Assembly: GCF_026278245.1 (NCBI RefSeq)
Contig: NZ_CP111079.1
Span: forward strand, 3,796,501 to 3,860,500
DNA length: 64,000 bases
Source of the DNA: Pontibacter kalidii
GTDB lineage: Bacteria > Bacteroidota > Bacteroidia > Cytophagales > Hymenobacteraceae
Reading direction: 5' to 3'
Below, piece after piece: positions 52,279 to 60,796 of this stretch (positions are counted from its first letter, which is position 1; the number at the start of each line of letters is the position of its first letter). The notes below the pieces were generated by a model that did no database searches, was not told where the DNA came from, and was given only the letters and a program-made list of their open reading frames with translations. The position numbers were made by a program, and so were the translations under genes.

Positions 52279-52746
52279 ATGAAAAAACTTATACTCTCCC
52301 TTGTTGCCGCTTCTATTATTACCGCCTGCGCCACCCAAAAGCAGGGCACCGGCAGCAACCAAGGCATCGGCGACACCCGCACCACGGCCGTGGAACACCT
52401 CGACGACAGAACCTATAAGCTAACGGCACACGCTGACGACAAGACCTATGGCTATGAGCAAAAGAACGCGATAAAGGTGGGCGGTGCGCGCGAGCAAAGC
52501 GGCCCCCTGAACGAGAGGCGCTTCCTGAACGCGCTACTGGGCCCTAACGGCGAGGCGGTAGGCTATTACCGCGAAGGAAGTTGCTGCGCCTTCGACACCC
52601 CAAACGGCCTGTTCGGCAACGCCGGCATGCTGGACCTGTACAAAGTATATTGGGAGGGCGGCACCGATACGCTAAGCCTGTACCTGAACATGTACGACAA
52701 GGGCGACCTGCTGATTCCGGTGGGGTTCACAGCCAGGGAGGAGTAA
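52279..52746 (+). CDS. lipoprotein of the family often mislabelled '2-dehydro-3-deoxyphosphooctonate aldolase'
   Basis: 155 residues. MKKLILSLVAASIITAC gives lipidated Cys17. The mature part has YKLTAHADDKTYGYEQKNAI, NERRFLNALLGPNGEAVGYY and GSCCAFDTPNGLF and ends in YLNMYDKGDLLIPVGFT. These fit a Bacteroidetes lipoprotein family that many databases list as KDO-8-phosphate synthase. It lacks the TIM barrel of that enzyme and is much too short (KdsA is about 270-280 residues), so that label is wrong. True role unknown; the Cys-Cys pair may matter for structure. Confidence 0.72.
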   Translation: MKKLILSLVAASIITACATQKQGTGSNQGIGDTRTTAVEHLDDRTYKLTAHADDKTYGYEQKNAIKVGGAREQSGPLNERRFLNALLGPNGEAVGYYREGSCCAFDTPNGLFGNAGMLDLYKVYWEGGTDTLSLYLNMYDKGDLLIPVGFTAREE

Positions 52747-52817
52747 ACCGGATTGCACCTTATAACTTTTTATACTATTTTAAGGTGTAATTCATAACCC
52801 AAAACCCACTGCTAATC

Positions 52818-53456
52818 ATGACGAAGACAGTACTACCTTTGCTGGCACTCTGCCTCTTGTTGCTTTCCGGCTGCGCCGTTACCTCTACCTCCACGGCCAA
52901 AGTAAAGAAACCCCAGAAACAGTACGTTGGACTGATGACGCTGGTGGTGAGCGCCACAGCCGAGATAAGCCAGCTCGACTCCATTACCTATGAGCAGCAC
53001 ATCCGGGGCAAGTTCAATAACCTGGAGAACGAGAAATATCGCAGGCACCTGGAGAAGACGCTGGTCCGCAACCTGGATCACCCCAGCGCCCAAACCAGGC
53101 TGGTAAAGTCGTCGGAGGTGTTTGACCTGAACACCGACATCGGCTACAGTGAGTTCCTGCAAAAAGTACGCGCTACCGGCGTAGACGGCATCCTGTTCGT
53201 GAAGCAAGGCAACTACTGGTATAGCACGAATTACTCCACCGTCCACTTTGAGCACGTGAGCAGCACCACCGCCAGCTCGCAGCCCAGCACGTCGTACCAC
53301 ACCTATCTGATCGATGTAAACTCGATGCAGCCCGTGTGGTACGCCAACTCCTTGGTCGAGGGCATCTCCGCCGGTTACGATACACTGAACAACCACCTGG
53401 CCCGCTCCATTTTCCGGAAGCTGCGCAAGGACAAGTACATACTGGCCGGCTACTAG
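52818..53456 (+). CDS. hypothetical lipoprotein
   Basis: 212 residues. MTKTVLPLLALCLLLLSGC gives lipidated Cys19. The mature domain (QYVGLMTLVVSATAEISQLD, SEVFDLNTDIGYSEFLQKVR, VDGILFVKQGNYWYSTNYST, HTYLIDVNSMQPVWYANSLV) alternates strands and helices, like small periplasmic or outer-membrane-attached proteins. No named domain. Followed by a strong terminator. Confidence 0.7.
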   Translation: MTKTVLPLLALCLLLLSGCAVTSTSTAKVKKPQKQYVGLMTLVVSATAEISQLDSITYEQHIRGKFNNLENEKYRRHLEKTLVRNLDHPSAQTRLVKSSEVFDLNTDIGYSEFLQKVRATGVDGILFVKQGNYWYSTNYSTVHFEHVSSTTASSQPSTSYHTYLIDVNSMQPVWYANSLVEGISAGYDTLNNHLARSIFRKLRKDKYILAGY

Positions 53457-53491
53457 GCGCAGTGGCAAAGTATGAGTCCCGCATAAAAAAA

Positions 53492-53527
53492 CCGCCCCCG
53501 AAGTATAAGATCATACTTCGGGGGCGG
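53492..53527. terminator. bidirectional terminator built on the AAGTAT word
   Basis: CCGCCCCCGAAGTAT pairs perfectly with ATACTTCGGGGGCGG (15 bp) around AAGATC. The top of the stem is an inverted pair of the word. It sits 35 bases past the plus-strand lipoprotein stop and 21 bases from the stop of the convergent desaturase gene. Confidence 0.88.
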
Positions 53528-53548
53528 CTCTGTTTTGGTTTAACTCTG

Positions 53549-54523
53549 CTACTGAGCCACCAACTCTACCTGCTCTTCTTGCTGAGCAGGCATGGCTTTC
53601 TGCTGCTGTTGCTGCTGCTCCAGCTCCTGCTGCAGCATTTTAGAGGTTTTGCGGCTGCCGTCGTGGCTCCAGCCAGGAGGGCCGAAAACATACATAAACT
53701 TCGCTTTCCACGACTTCACGCTGCGTACATCTTTCCAGATATCGTTAAACTCATGAAAGTTTAGCGTAAGAGGATCGTGCTTGGTAGGCGGGTGCAGCAC
53801 TCCGAATTCTGTCTTCAGGTGCTTGTCCTTATCCATATAGGTGCCAAACATCCTGTCCCAGATAATGAGGATGCCGCCGTGGTTACGGTCGAGGTATTCT
53901 ATGTTGCGAGCGTGGTGCACCTGGTGTACCCAAGGCGTGTTAAAGATCTGCCCGAACACCGGAATCCTGGGCACCAGCGTGGAGTGCAGGAAGAACTGAT
54001 AAATCGAGTTGAACGACATGCACAGGGCGATCATCACCGGGTTAAAGCCAAGTATAGGAAGCCACAGCCAATAAACAGGCTTGTAGAGGAAGATGGTCCA
54101 GCCGTTGCGGAAGGCAGTGCCCAGGTTAAACTTATCGGAGGAGTGGTGCACCAGGTGCGCCGCCCAGAACAGCCTGATGGTATGGCAGAAGCGGTGGTGC
54201 CAGTAAAAGTTAAAGTCGTCGCCGATGAGGCAGAGCACCCACACCCACCAGGCCCAGCCCAGGTTATCGTAGCCCAGGTACTCGACGCGTAGCGGCTCAA
54301 AAAGCTGGTAGAACAGGAAGAACAGCCCGATCTGATACGCTTTGGTGAGCGTGTTCAGCGCGGCGGCCCCCAGCCCTACCCAGGTGCTGGCAAGCGAGTC
54401 CTTCAGGCTGTAGAGCTCCTTGTCCTCGCGGTAGCTGATATAGGCCTCGGCCACGATCAACAGGAAAAACAAGGGCACAAAATACGTAAAAGGGTTGGGC
54501 ATCTGATCGAACAGGATTTCCAT
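53549..54523 (-). CDS. sterol desaturase / fatty acid hydroxylase family protein
   Basis: 324 residues, integral membrane di-iron oxygenase. The three histidine boxes are visible: WHHRFCHT, HLVHHSSDKF and HQVHHARNIEY, plus WDRMFGTYMDKDKHLKTEFG. About four helices surround them. It would hydroxylate or desaturate a lipid, possibly a sterol-like, carotenoid or sphingolipid substrate. The C-terminal tail is Gln-rich (LQQELEQQQQQQKAMPAQ), which is unusual. Confidence 0.88.
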   Translation of the reverse strand: MEILFDQMPNPFTYFVPLFFLLIVAEAYISYREDKELYSLKDSLASTWVGLGAAALNTLTKAYQIGLFFLFYQLFEPLRVEYLGYDNLGWAWWVWVLCLIGDDFNFYWHHRFCHTIRLFWAAHLVHHSSDKFNLGTAFRNGWTIFLYKPVYWLWLPILGFNPVMIALCMSFNSIYQFFLHSTLVPRIPVFGQIFNTPWVHQVHHARNIEYLDRNHGGILIIWDRMFGTYMDKDKHLKTEFGVLHPPTKHDPLTLNFHEFNDIWKDVRSVKSWKAKFMYVFGPPGWSHDGSRKTSKMLQQELEQQQQQQKAMPAQQEEQVELVAQ

Positions 54524-54734
54524 AAACTAAAGACGGGTCAAGTAAAAAATGGCGCACCCCGGAAAAAGCGGGCGCTGCGGATTTTTCTAAATTACGTAAA
54601 TTTAAGCCTAAGTCCTATCTGGGCGGATTAGGTAAACCCTATATACGCGAAAGTAGGAGCCGAAGGTACAGTGAGTTATGATGCCTTTTTGGGCGTCAAT
54701 TTAATTCATAAAATTTATCTCCTTAACCTTAGCC

Positions 54735-55061
54735 ATGGCCTTGTTCGGATTTGGTAAAAAGAAAGCTCAGTCAGCAAAAAGATTTATAGAGCCGCTCAAT
54801 ACGGCAGTTTTCACCCCCTCCTTTGTTCTGGAAGAAAAGAAGCCGATCACGCACGTATCGCATGATGCTGATGACGGCGCCTGGCAGTTCTTTAGCAATG
54901 ATGAGTTGGAGGATTTTGAGCGCGTTGCCAGGGTTGTAGGACTTGGTGAAATCATAAAGCTGGACGCCTCTATACTAGCGTTAGCCGATCTGCCCGTAGG
55001 ATACTACGCCCTCAGAAAGCACGCTACCGACAAGTGGATCATTCAGAAACAGGAAGCGTAA
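54735..55061 (+). CDS. DUF2185-like small protein
   Basis: 108 residues, soluble. Core KKPITHVSHDADDGAWQFFS and VGLGEIIKLDASILALADLPVGYYALR resemble the DUF2185 proteins, often linked with immunity or housekeeping roles of unclear kind. A basic N-terminus precedes it (MALFGFGKKKAQSAKRF). 49 bases before the GluQ-like gene. Confidence 0.65.
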   Translation: MALFGFGKKKAQSAKRFIEPLNTAVFTPSFVLEEKKPITHVSHDADDGAWQFFSNDELEDFERVARVVGLGEIIKLDASILALADLPVGYYALRKHATDKWIIQKQEA

Positions 55062-55110
55062 CTGCCATTAAAAGTGTAAACCCTCAGCCGTAGCAACCGA
55101 AGTATAAATT

Positions 55111-56037
55111 ATGCCCCAAATGCTGAAAACCCGCATTGCCCCTACCCCCAGCGGCTACCTGCATCTGGGCAATGCGCTCTCGTTTGCTATTACGTGGGCG
55201 CTGGCGCGGCAGCAAAACGGCACGGTTATACTTCGCATTGATGACCTGGACAATGCCCGCTTCCGGCCCGAGTACCTGCAGGATATCTTCGAGACGCTGC
55301 ACTTTATGGGGCTGGATTACGATGAAGGCCCTGCCGATGCCGAGGATTTTCTGAAAAACTACTCGCAGCACCTGCGCCTGCCGCGCTACCATGCCCTGCT
55401 GCAGCAACTGGTAGAACAGGGAGTTGTTTACGCCTGCCCCTGCTCCCGTAAGCAGCTGTCTGTGCACACGGGCAGCAACTGCCACCTGCACAGCTGCCGC
55501 CACGAACGGCTGCCCCTGCAGCAAAACGGTACTGCCTGGCGCCTCCGCATTCCCGAGGGCACCGAAATTACTTTTAACGACCAATTGCTGCAGACCTGCA
55601 CGGTAAGGCTAGCCGAGGAGATCCCTGACTTTGTGGTGCTGCGCAAGGAGGGCATTCCGGCCTATCAGGTTGCCTCGCTGGCCGATGATTTGGAGATGGG
55701 CATAAACACCATTGTGCGGGGCGAGGATTTGCTCACCTCCACGGCGGCACAGCTTTACCTGGCCCGGCTGCTTGGTGCGGAGGCGTTTACAAGTATAAAC
55801 TTTGTGCACCACCCGCTGGTGCTGGAGCCCGGGGGCGGCAAACTCTCCAAATCCCACGATTCGCTTTCTATTTCGGAGATGCGCAAAAGCGGGCTCAGCA
55901 GCAAAGCGTTCTGGCAAACCATGGCCCGCATGCTGGGTTGGCAGCAGGAAAGTATAACAGATGCGCAGCGTTTTCTGGATAGGTTCAGGTTGGAGGAGTT
56001 GCGGAAGATGAGCAGGCAGGAGCTGCAGGCAAAGTAG
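55111..56037 (+). CDS. GluQ-like tRNA glutamyl-Q(34) synthetase (glutamyl-tRNA synthetase paralogue)
   Basis: 308 residues: the catalytic half of a class I glutamyl-tRNA synthetase without the anticodon-binding part. The HIGH-type motif is TPSGYLHLGNALSF (H18) and the KMSKS-type motif is GGGKLSKSHDSLS. Zinc-like Cys residues are in YACPCSRKQL and CHLHSCRHERL. GluQ-RS adds glutamate to queuosine in tRNA-Asp. Length fits that family. The start may be the ATG at 55111 or four codons later (MLKTRIAP). The C-terminus (ESITDAQRFLDRFRLEEL) has a decayed partial copy at 63430-63522. Confidence 0.87.
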   Translation: MPQMLKTRIAPTPSGYLHLGNALSFAITWALARQQNGTVILRIDDLDNARFRPEYLQDIFETLHFMGLDYDEGPADAEDFLKNYSQHLRLPRYHALLQQLVEQGVVYACPCSRKQLSVHTGSNCHLHSCRHERLPLQQNGTAWRLRIPEGTEITFNDQLLQTCTVRLAEEIPDFVVLRKEGIPAYQVASLADDLEMGINTIVRGEDLLTSTAAQLYLARLLGAEAFTSINFVHHPLVLEPGGGKLSKSHDSLSISEMRKSGLSSKAFWQTMARMLGWQQESITDAQRFLDRFRLEELRKMSRQELQAK

Positions 56038-56044
56038 CGGCATT

Positions 56045-56535
56045 GCAACCACCCCTAACCCACTGCTTCACCCCTCCCCAGCCCTCCCCTAAAAACAGGG
56101 GAGGGAGTCCGGTTCATGTTGTATAGCCGCAGCTATCGAATCTGATCCCAGTCCTTGGGTGGAGCGCCTTGTAGATTTCCGGTTTCGCTTTAGCGAAATT
56201 GCGGAGACCGCAGGTCAAGCAAAGGAAATGTACACCGCGCGATGCCCTTATCGAGGGCCCCTACCCCCAGGACGAGCCCTCTCGGGCTTGAGAGCACCAA
56301 AGTCAGAGATGAAACGATAGGTTAGTAAGATTGAGGGTCAGCGGCAGCTAGTAAGTATAGCTTGGTTCAAACAGAAGGATGCTGTGGCTCTGGGAAAGTA
56401 TAGCTGAAGCAAGTATAAAGTATGGCTCTGCGAGCCAGTCAAGTTGCAAACTTGACCTCATAGTAGGACACAAGTCTGAAGACTTGCGCCAGCAAAGTAT
56501 GAAAGTATAGCAAAAGTATAAAAGTATAACTTACA
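56045..56535 (-). repeat. intergenic mosaic repeat, copy 4
   Basis: Inverted copy between convergent genes: module B (CCTCCCCTAAAAACAGGGGAGG, about 56082-56103), module A (about 56125-56365) with the core at 56273-56287. The stretch about 56162-56247 appears identical to copy 5. A piece CGAGGGCCCCTACCCCC (about 56252-56268) is inserted near the core. Then palindromes GTCAAGTT-GCA-AACTTGAC (about 56438) and CAAGTCT-GA-AGACTTG (56471-56486), and eight AAGTAT words within about 180 bases (56353-56528). No gene. Confidence 0.85.
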
Positions 56536-56571
56536 CGAAATAAGGACTTCCAGAACAAAAATCGCTAACCT

Positions 56572-57069
56572 TTACTTCCGCTCCGGCTGAATCAGCTGCC
56601 GCTGCGCATCATACAACCCGATAAGGATACTATTGCCTTTCTCATTTACCTTCAGCCCACCATACTCGGCCGCTTCAAACACCTTGGCCTGGCCCTCTTC
56701 GAAAAAGTATGACTCGGCACCCAGGTTGATGCTCCACTCGCCTTTGGTATACTTTAGCAGATGCTCCTGCGCGTGCAGCGGGGTTTCGTTTTCCTGGTAA
56801 CGGACCAGATGCGCCACCTGCTGTTCATCGAGCGTTACCACGGCATAGCCACTGGCGGGCAGCTTTTCCAGCTCCTCTGCCTGGCTGATGGCGTAGCTCA
56901 AGCGCATGTAGTCGCCCTGCATGAGCGAGCGCGGGTCTACGGGGGCCAGCTCCAGCAGCACCAGCTCGCCGTGCTCCAGCACCTCCTCCTTCTCCGCTAC
57001 CGAAAAGTTAAACATCACCAGCACCAGCACCAGGTTTGTAAGTATGATGAACGTCCGTTTAGTCAGCAT
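56572..57069 (-). CDS. GDYXXLXY domain-containing protein
   Basis: 165 residues from the ATG at 57069 (MLTKRTFIILTNLVLVLVMF), with one membrane helix. The name-giving motif is in LAPVDPRSLMQGDYMRLSYA. Then GYAVVTLDEQQVAHLVRYQE and AEYGGLKVNEKGNSILIGLY. It overlaps the DUF4401 gene upstream by 11 bases, and the three genes DUF2157, DUF4401 and GDYXXLXY form one operon, an arrangement that is common in bacteria. Function unknown; probably a membrane complex. Confidence 0.9.
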   Translation of the reverse strand: MLTKRTFIILTNLVLVLVMFNFSVAEKEEVLEHGELVLLELAPVDPRSLMQGDYMRLSYAISQAEELEKLPASGYAVVTLDEQQVAHLVRYQENETPLHAQEHLLKYTKGEWSINLGAESYFFEEGQAKVFEAAEYGGLKVNEKGNSILIGLYDAQRQLIQPERK

Positions 57070-58147
57070 GGCGTTTGAGGTAATTGTTGAGAAGTATAAA
57101 CCCACCCAGGAACAGCAGCCCGCTCGCCACCAGCACCCCGGATTTGGCGAGCAATGTCATGTTCAGGTCGTAGTAGTAGAGGATGATGAAGTATACGAGG
57201 GCCAGCAAGCCCACCCAGAAGCCTGGTTTGTGGCCGATGTAAAAGCTGGCCAGAAGTATAAGCAGCGCCCCCGGCACCGAAGGGGTAAGTATAAAAGGCG
57301 CCAGCAGCAGCGTCGTGCTGGTATACATCACCAGTTTGGTCTTTAGGCTGGATATGGCCGCATCCTTTACTACATGGTACACGAGCAGCAGCAGGCAAGC
57401 AATCAGGAAGAGGCTGGAGACCCAAAAATGCTCAATGGGGGAAGCAAGAAACTTCTGATGCACAAACAACCCTAATGTAATCACCAGCGAGAAGATCACG
57501 CCCATCCTCACCGGACCGAGCACCAGGGCAAAGCGGCGGGAAGCAGCGATCAGCTTCGCTTCGTTCAAACTTAGGTAGGTAAGAGTGAAGGCAAGCAGGG
57601 CAATAAACCCGTGCGAGAGCGAAAAAACTTCACTGATAAAGATCAGGCTCAACAGACTCCCATTGAGCACCAGCACCGCGACAAATACCCCGATCGCGCT
57701 CACGGAAATCCCGATGGCTACCGCCGCCGCGCAAGCCAGCACCAACGCCACAGCTGTATCACTATCAACCACCTCTTCTGCAAACTGCCCGGTTCCGATA
57801 GCCAGCAGCACATAGCCCATGATGTAGAGCGAAACGCTGACTGAATCTGCTGCGGCTTCTTTGTTCGTTCGGATCAGCCATTCCGCTCCAACCAACCCGC
57901 AGAGGCCAAAGAACAGCATCCCCAAACTGGAGTTATACAAGCCCGCCGCCAGCAAAAACCCAATGAAGGTGCCCATGCCCAGCAAACCGCCCAGGATAGT
58001 GAGGACCTTGATCGGCACACGCTTTAGCAGCGATGCCGTGGCAGTGTTTTCCGCCGCTATGCTGTCCTGGTCGTAGGTGAAGCCGGGCTGCTCCTGCGCA
58101 ATCTCCTGTAGCAGCGCATCGAGCTGTATGTTATCATTATTGGCCAT
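57059..58147 (-). CDS. DUF4401 domain-containing membrane protein
   Basis: 362 residues, start ATG at 58147 (MANNDNIQLDALLQEIAQEQ), overlapping the previous gene's end by 11 bases. A soluble helix is followed by about ten membrane segments (VLTILGGLLGMGTFIGFLLA, LGMLFFGLCGLVGAEWL, VSLYIMGYVLLAIGTGQF and so on). The middle gene of the DUF2157-DUF4401-GDYXXLXY operon. Confidence 0.88.
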   Translation of the reverse strand: MANNDNIQLDALLQEIAQEQPGFTYDQDSIAAENTATASLLKRVPIKVLTILGGLLGMGTFIGFLLAAGLYNSSLGMLFFGLCGLVGAEWLIRTNKEAAADSVSVSLYIMGYVLLAIGTGQFAEEVVDSDTAVALVLACAAAVAIGISVSAIGVFVAVLVLNGSLLSLIFISEVFSLSHGFIALLAFTLTYLSLNEAKLIAASRRFALVLGPVRMGVIFSLVITLGLFVHQKFLASPIEHFWVSSLFLIACLLLLVYHVVKDAAISSLKTKLVMYTSTTLLLAPFILTPSVPGALLILLASFYIGHKPGFWVGLLALVYFIILYYYDLNMTLLAKSGVLVASGLLFLGGFILLNNYLKRHAD

Positions 58148-59102
58148 GCCACTGTCGGTAAAGGTTGCCCAGGTATTGCACCAGCAAGGTGATGCTGCCA
58201 ATCACGAACACCGTGGCCAGCATGAGCATCAGCTCGGGTAGGTTCTCCCCCACCCGGAGGATGAGCGCCGTCAAAAAGGCAATGGCGCTGAACGGAACAG
58301 CCGTGAGGTAAAACAGCTCGCGCACCCGCAGGCCGTACCAGGTGGCCGTGCCATACATGCCAAAGCCCAACAAAAGCGCCAACCCATAGTCTTCCCTAAA
58401 ATTGTTGAACAGGAGCGAGATCATACTTACCGTAATAAAGGCAATCGCCGCCAGCCCCACTATTCTGGGGAACCACCTGTGCTGCACGTTTACCTTTCCT
58501 TTTGCCGCCAGTACCTCCCACACCACCACGGCCCCGGCATTAAGTATAAACAGCGCATCCAGCACCAGCGCGAAGCCCCAGTGGGTGGCTACCTGCTGGG
58601 TATAAAGTATAAACGTAGTGTTGAGCAGCGCCAGAAACACAAACCACAGCGGCTGAAAGTTGGCCACCAGCACCCACAGCACCACGCAATAGGTCCAGCC
58701 CCAGAAGAAGTCGAAGGCATTGGCACCGGTCTGGTAGATCTGCCCATACACGGCAAACAGCACACCCACCAGCACGGCACTGGCTGTGAGCAGCACATTC
58801 CGGAGGGTTTTACTGAAGCTGGGCACAAGCGCGGCGATGGTGATAGCCAGCACCAGGAACTCCAGCAGGCCCAGCTTCACGAACTTGTGCATGTCGGCCC
58901 AGTTGTAGGCGAAAAAGAAGATAACGCCCGCCAGTGTAAAACTGGCACCCGCGCCCAGCAAGAACAGCCGGATAAAGGTAGCCCAGTTGCGGGGTGTGGC
59001 GTAAAGCCCCTCGCTCCGAAGTTTGTTTTCGATACTGGCTGCGTGCCAGTTACTGTGCCGGGCAATGCTGTAAATCAGCTCCCGGGTGATGCTTTGTCTC
59101 AT
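58137..59102 (-). CDS. DUF2157 domain-containing membrane protein
   Basis: 321 residues, start ATG at 59102 (MRQSITRELIYSIARHSNWH); a longer frame to 59285 runs into the mosaic repeat. The opening HSNWHAASIENKLRSEGLY is the DUF2157 pattern, then about ten membrane segments (FTLAGVIFFFAYNWADMHKF). First gene of the three-gene operon; its end overlaps DUF4401 by 11 bases. Confidence 0.88.
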   Translation of the reverse strand: MRQSITRELIYSIARHSNWHAASIENKLRSEGLYATPRNWATFIRLFLLGAGASFTLAGVIFFFAYNWADMHKFVKLGLLEFLVLAITIAALVPSFSKTLRNVLLTASAVLVGVLFAVYGQIYQTGANAFDFFWGWTYCVVLWVLVANFQPLWFVFLALLNTTFILYTQQVATHWGFALVLDALFILNAGAVVVWEVLAAKGKVNVQHRWFPRIVGLAAIAFITVSMISLLFNNFREDYGLALLLGFGMYGTATWYGLRVRELFYLTAVPFSAIAFLTALILRVGENLPELMLMLATVFVIGSITLLVQYLGNLYRQWHGQ

Positions 59103-59214
59103 AGGCCTTGCGCTTAGCAAAGAGAAAAGTACAGAATCAGCAGCTTGGAAACAATATGGATTTGTACTTTGATTGGGGAGATTTTTTGGGTGTAAGTGTC
59201 TTTGGTCTGGATGG

Positions 59215-59990
59215 GGATTTATGGGAAGATTACCCCTCCCCAACCCTCCCCTAAAAACAGGGGAGGGAGCTAATACCGGGTCCAACCACCCCTACCCCTC
59301 CTTAGCCAAGGAGGGGAGCCTGGCATTACTGATGCTGAAGTATAAGTTTTATAGTTGCTGTTATTATCAGCAAAAGTATAACCCACCCCAACCCCTCCGA
59401 GGAAGAGCATTTCACCTCACCCCAGCCCTCTCCTAAAAACAGGAGAGGGAGTTATACTTGCTCCTTTCCCTGTCCTATCGAGCAGCGCGAGGGATCAATT
59501 GGGAATTCTAAAGAGATCTCTCCCAAAGGTCGAGATGACAAATAGCAGTGGCTATCGAACTGATACCCAGTCCTTGGGTTGAGCGCCTTGTAGATTTCCG
59601 GTTTCGCTTTAGCGAAATTGCGGAGACCGCAGGTCAAGCAAAGGAAATGTACACCGCGCGATGCCCGAGGACGAGCCCTCTCGGGCTGGAGAGCACCACA
59701 GCCAGAGATGAAACGATAGGTTAGTAAGACTGAGGATCAGCGGCAGCTAGTAAGGATAGCTTGGCTCCAGTGGAAGCAAGCGGCGGCTAAGAGAGGCACA
59801 AGCGGACGCTTGCGCCAGCAAAGTATAAAAGTATAGCAGCAAGTATAAAACGCCAAGTATAAAGTATGGTTTACTTGGATCTGGAGATCCGAAGCAGAGA
59901 GGTTCCGGGCACGGATTTCCGGAACAGCGGAATAGCTTAAGTATAAAGTATACTCAGCCTCCGGTAATAGGCAAAAGCAATTTTGAAAGT
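59215..59990 (-). repeat. intergenic mosaic repeat, copy 5
   Basis: The largest copy: module B (CCTCCCCTAAAAACAGGGGAGG, about 59246), module D (CCTCCTTAGCCAAGGAGG, about 59297), a second B-like block (CTCTCCTAAAAACAGGAGAG, about 59427), module E (about 59480-59540, TCTAAAGAGATCTCTCCCAA), module A (about 59545-59765, core 59672-59686), hairpin CAAGCG-GA-CGCTTG (59799-59812), then many AAGTATA words (59820-59990). No credible gene. Confidence 0.85.
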
Positions 59991-59996
59991 ATAAAC

Positions 59997-60034
59997 AAAA
60001 AGGGGCAGCTGCTACAATGCAACTGCCCCTTTTC
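59997..60034 (-). terminator. terminator after the DUF2911 gene
   Basis: AAAAAGGGGCAG pairs with CTGCCCCTTTT across 14 bases, 19 bases past the stop at 60053, with an A-rich stretch on the left that is a T-run on the minus strand. Confidence 0.75.
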
Positions 60035-60052
60035 TTAACGCATACGCTTAGC

Positions 60053-60577
60053 TTACTTGCTAGCCGTTATCCTAACCGGCACCTCCAGATTCTCCCAACT
60101 CAGCAGCAAGCCTTCGTCGGTTACCTCATACTTCAGGCGCTCGTTCATCTCGCCGGATTCGCGAGGCGTTACCTGTACCCGCAGCGCATCCTGGCTCTCG
60201 TCGTACTCCGTGCCCCACTGCTTGGCATTTTTGTTGAAGATCACCGTCCACTCCTCCTCAGAGGGTAAAGTATAGAAACTGTAGGTGCCCGCCGCCAGCT
60301 TCTCACCCTCTACCATCACATCCTGATCGAAGGTTACGGTAGTGGCCTCGTTGGCACCGGAGCGCCATACCTGTCCGTAAGGAACCAGATCGCCCCAAAT
60401 GTTGCGGCCCCTTACCGATGGGCTGCTGTAGTTTACTGTAACCGTGGCGTCGCCTACTTTGCCGGTGGCTGTGGCTGCCGGACTGGCTTTGGGTTTGGCG
60501 TCCTGCGCATACACACTAAAAGAGAGCAGCACACCCATCAGCAGCATGCATATCTTTGTAAGGTTTGGTTTGTACAT
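60053..60577 (-). CDS. DUF2911 domain-containing secreted protein
   Basis: 174 residues with a signal peptide (ICMLLMGVLLSFSVYAQDA). DUF2911 features: ATVTVNYSSPSVRGRNIWGD, VPYGQVWRSGANEATTVTF, LAAGTYSFYTLPSEEEWTVI and FNKNAKQWGTEYDESQDALR. A beta-rich domain of unknown function common in Bacteroidetes. Probably periplasmic. Single gene. Confidence 0.93.
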   Translation of the reverse strand: MYKPNLTKICMLLMGVLLSFSVYAQDAKPKASPAATATGKVGDATVTVNYSSPSVRGRNIWGDLVPYGQVWRSGANEATTVTFDQDVMVEGEKLAAGTYSFYTLPSEEEWTVIFNKNAKQWGTEYDESQDALRVQVTPRESGEMNERLKYEVTDEGLLLSWENLEVPVRITASK

Positions 60578-60796
60578 AGCATTATTGTTTTAGTTCAAAG
60601 AATGGATACGTAAAAACCTGCCGCAGGTATGAATTATCCTTCTGGTTATCAGCAGCAAGTATAAAGACCGGCTCTTCACGGCAAAATGGCGCAGCGGACC
60701 TTCCGTGCCATCAGATAGATAAATCTCACCGTATTCTTCCGTATAGGGAGGTTAAGGTCTGAAACGAGGCCCCGACAGCAATATACACGAACGCCC

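Noticed and set aside
52279..52746. KDO-8-phosphate synthase
   Set aside because: Too short, carries a lipobox, and lacks the enzyme's barrel motifs.
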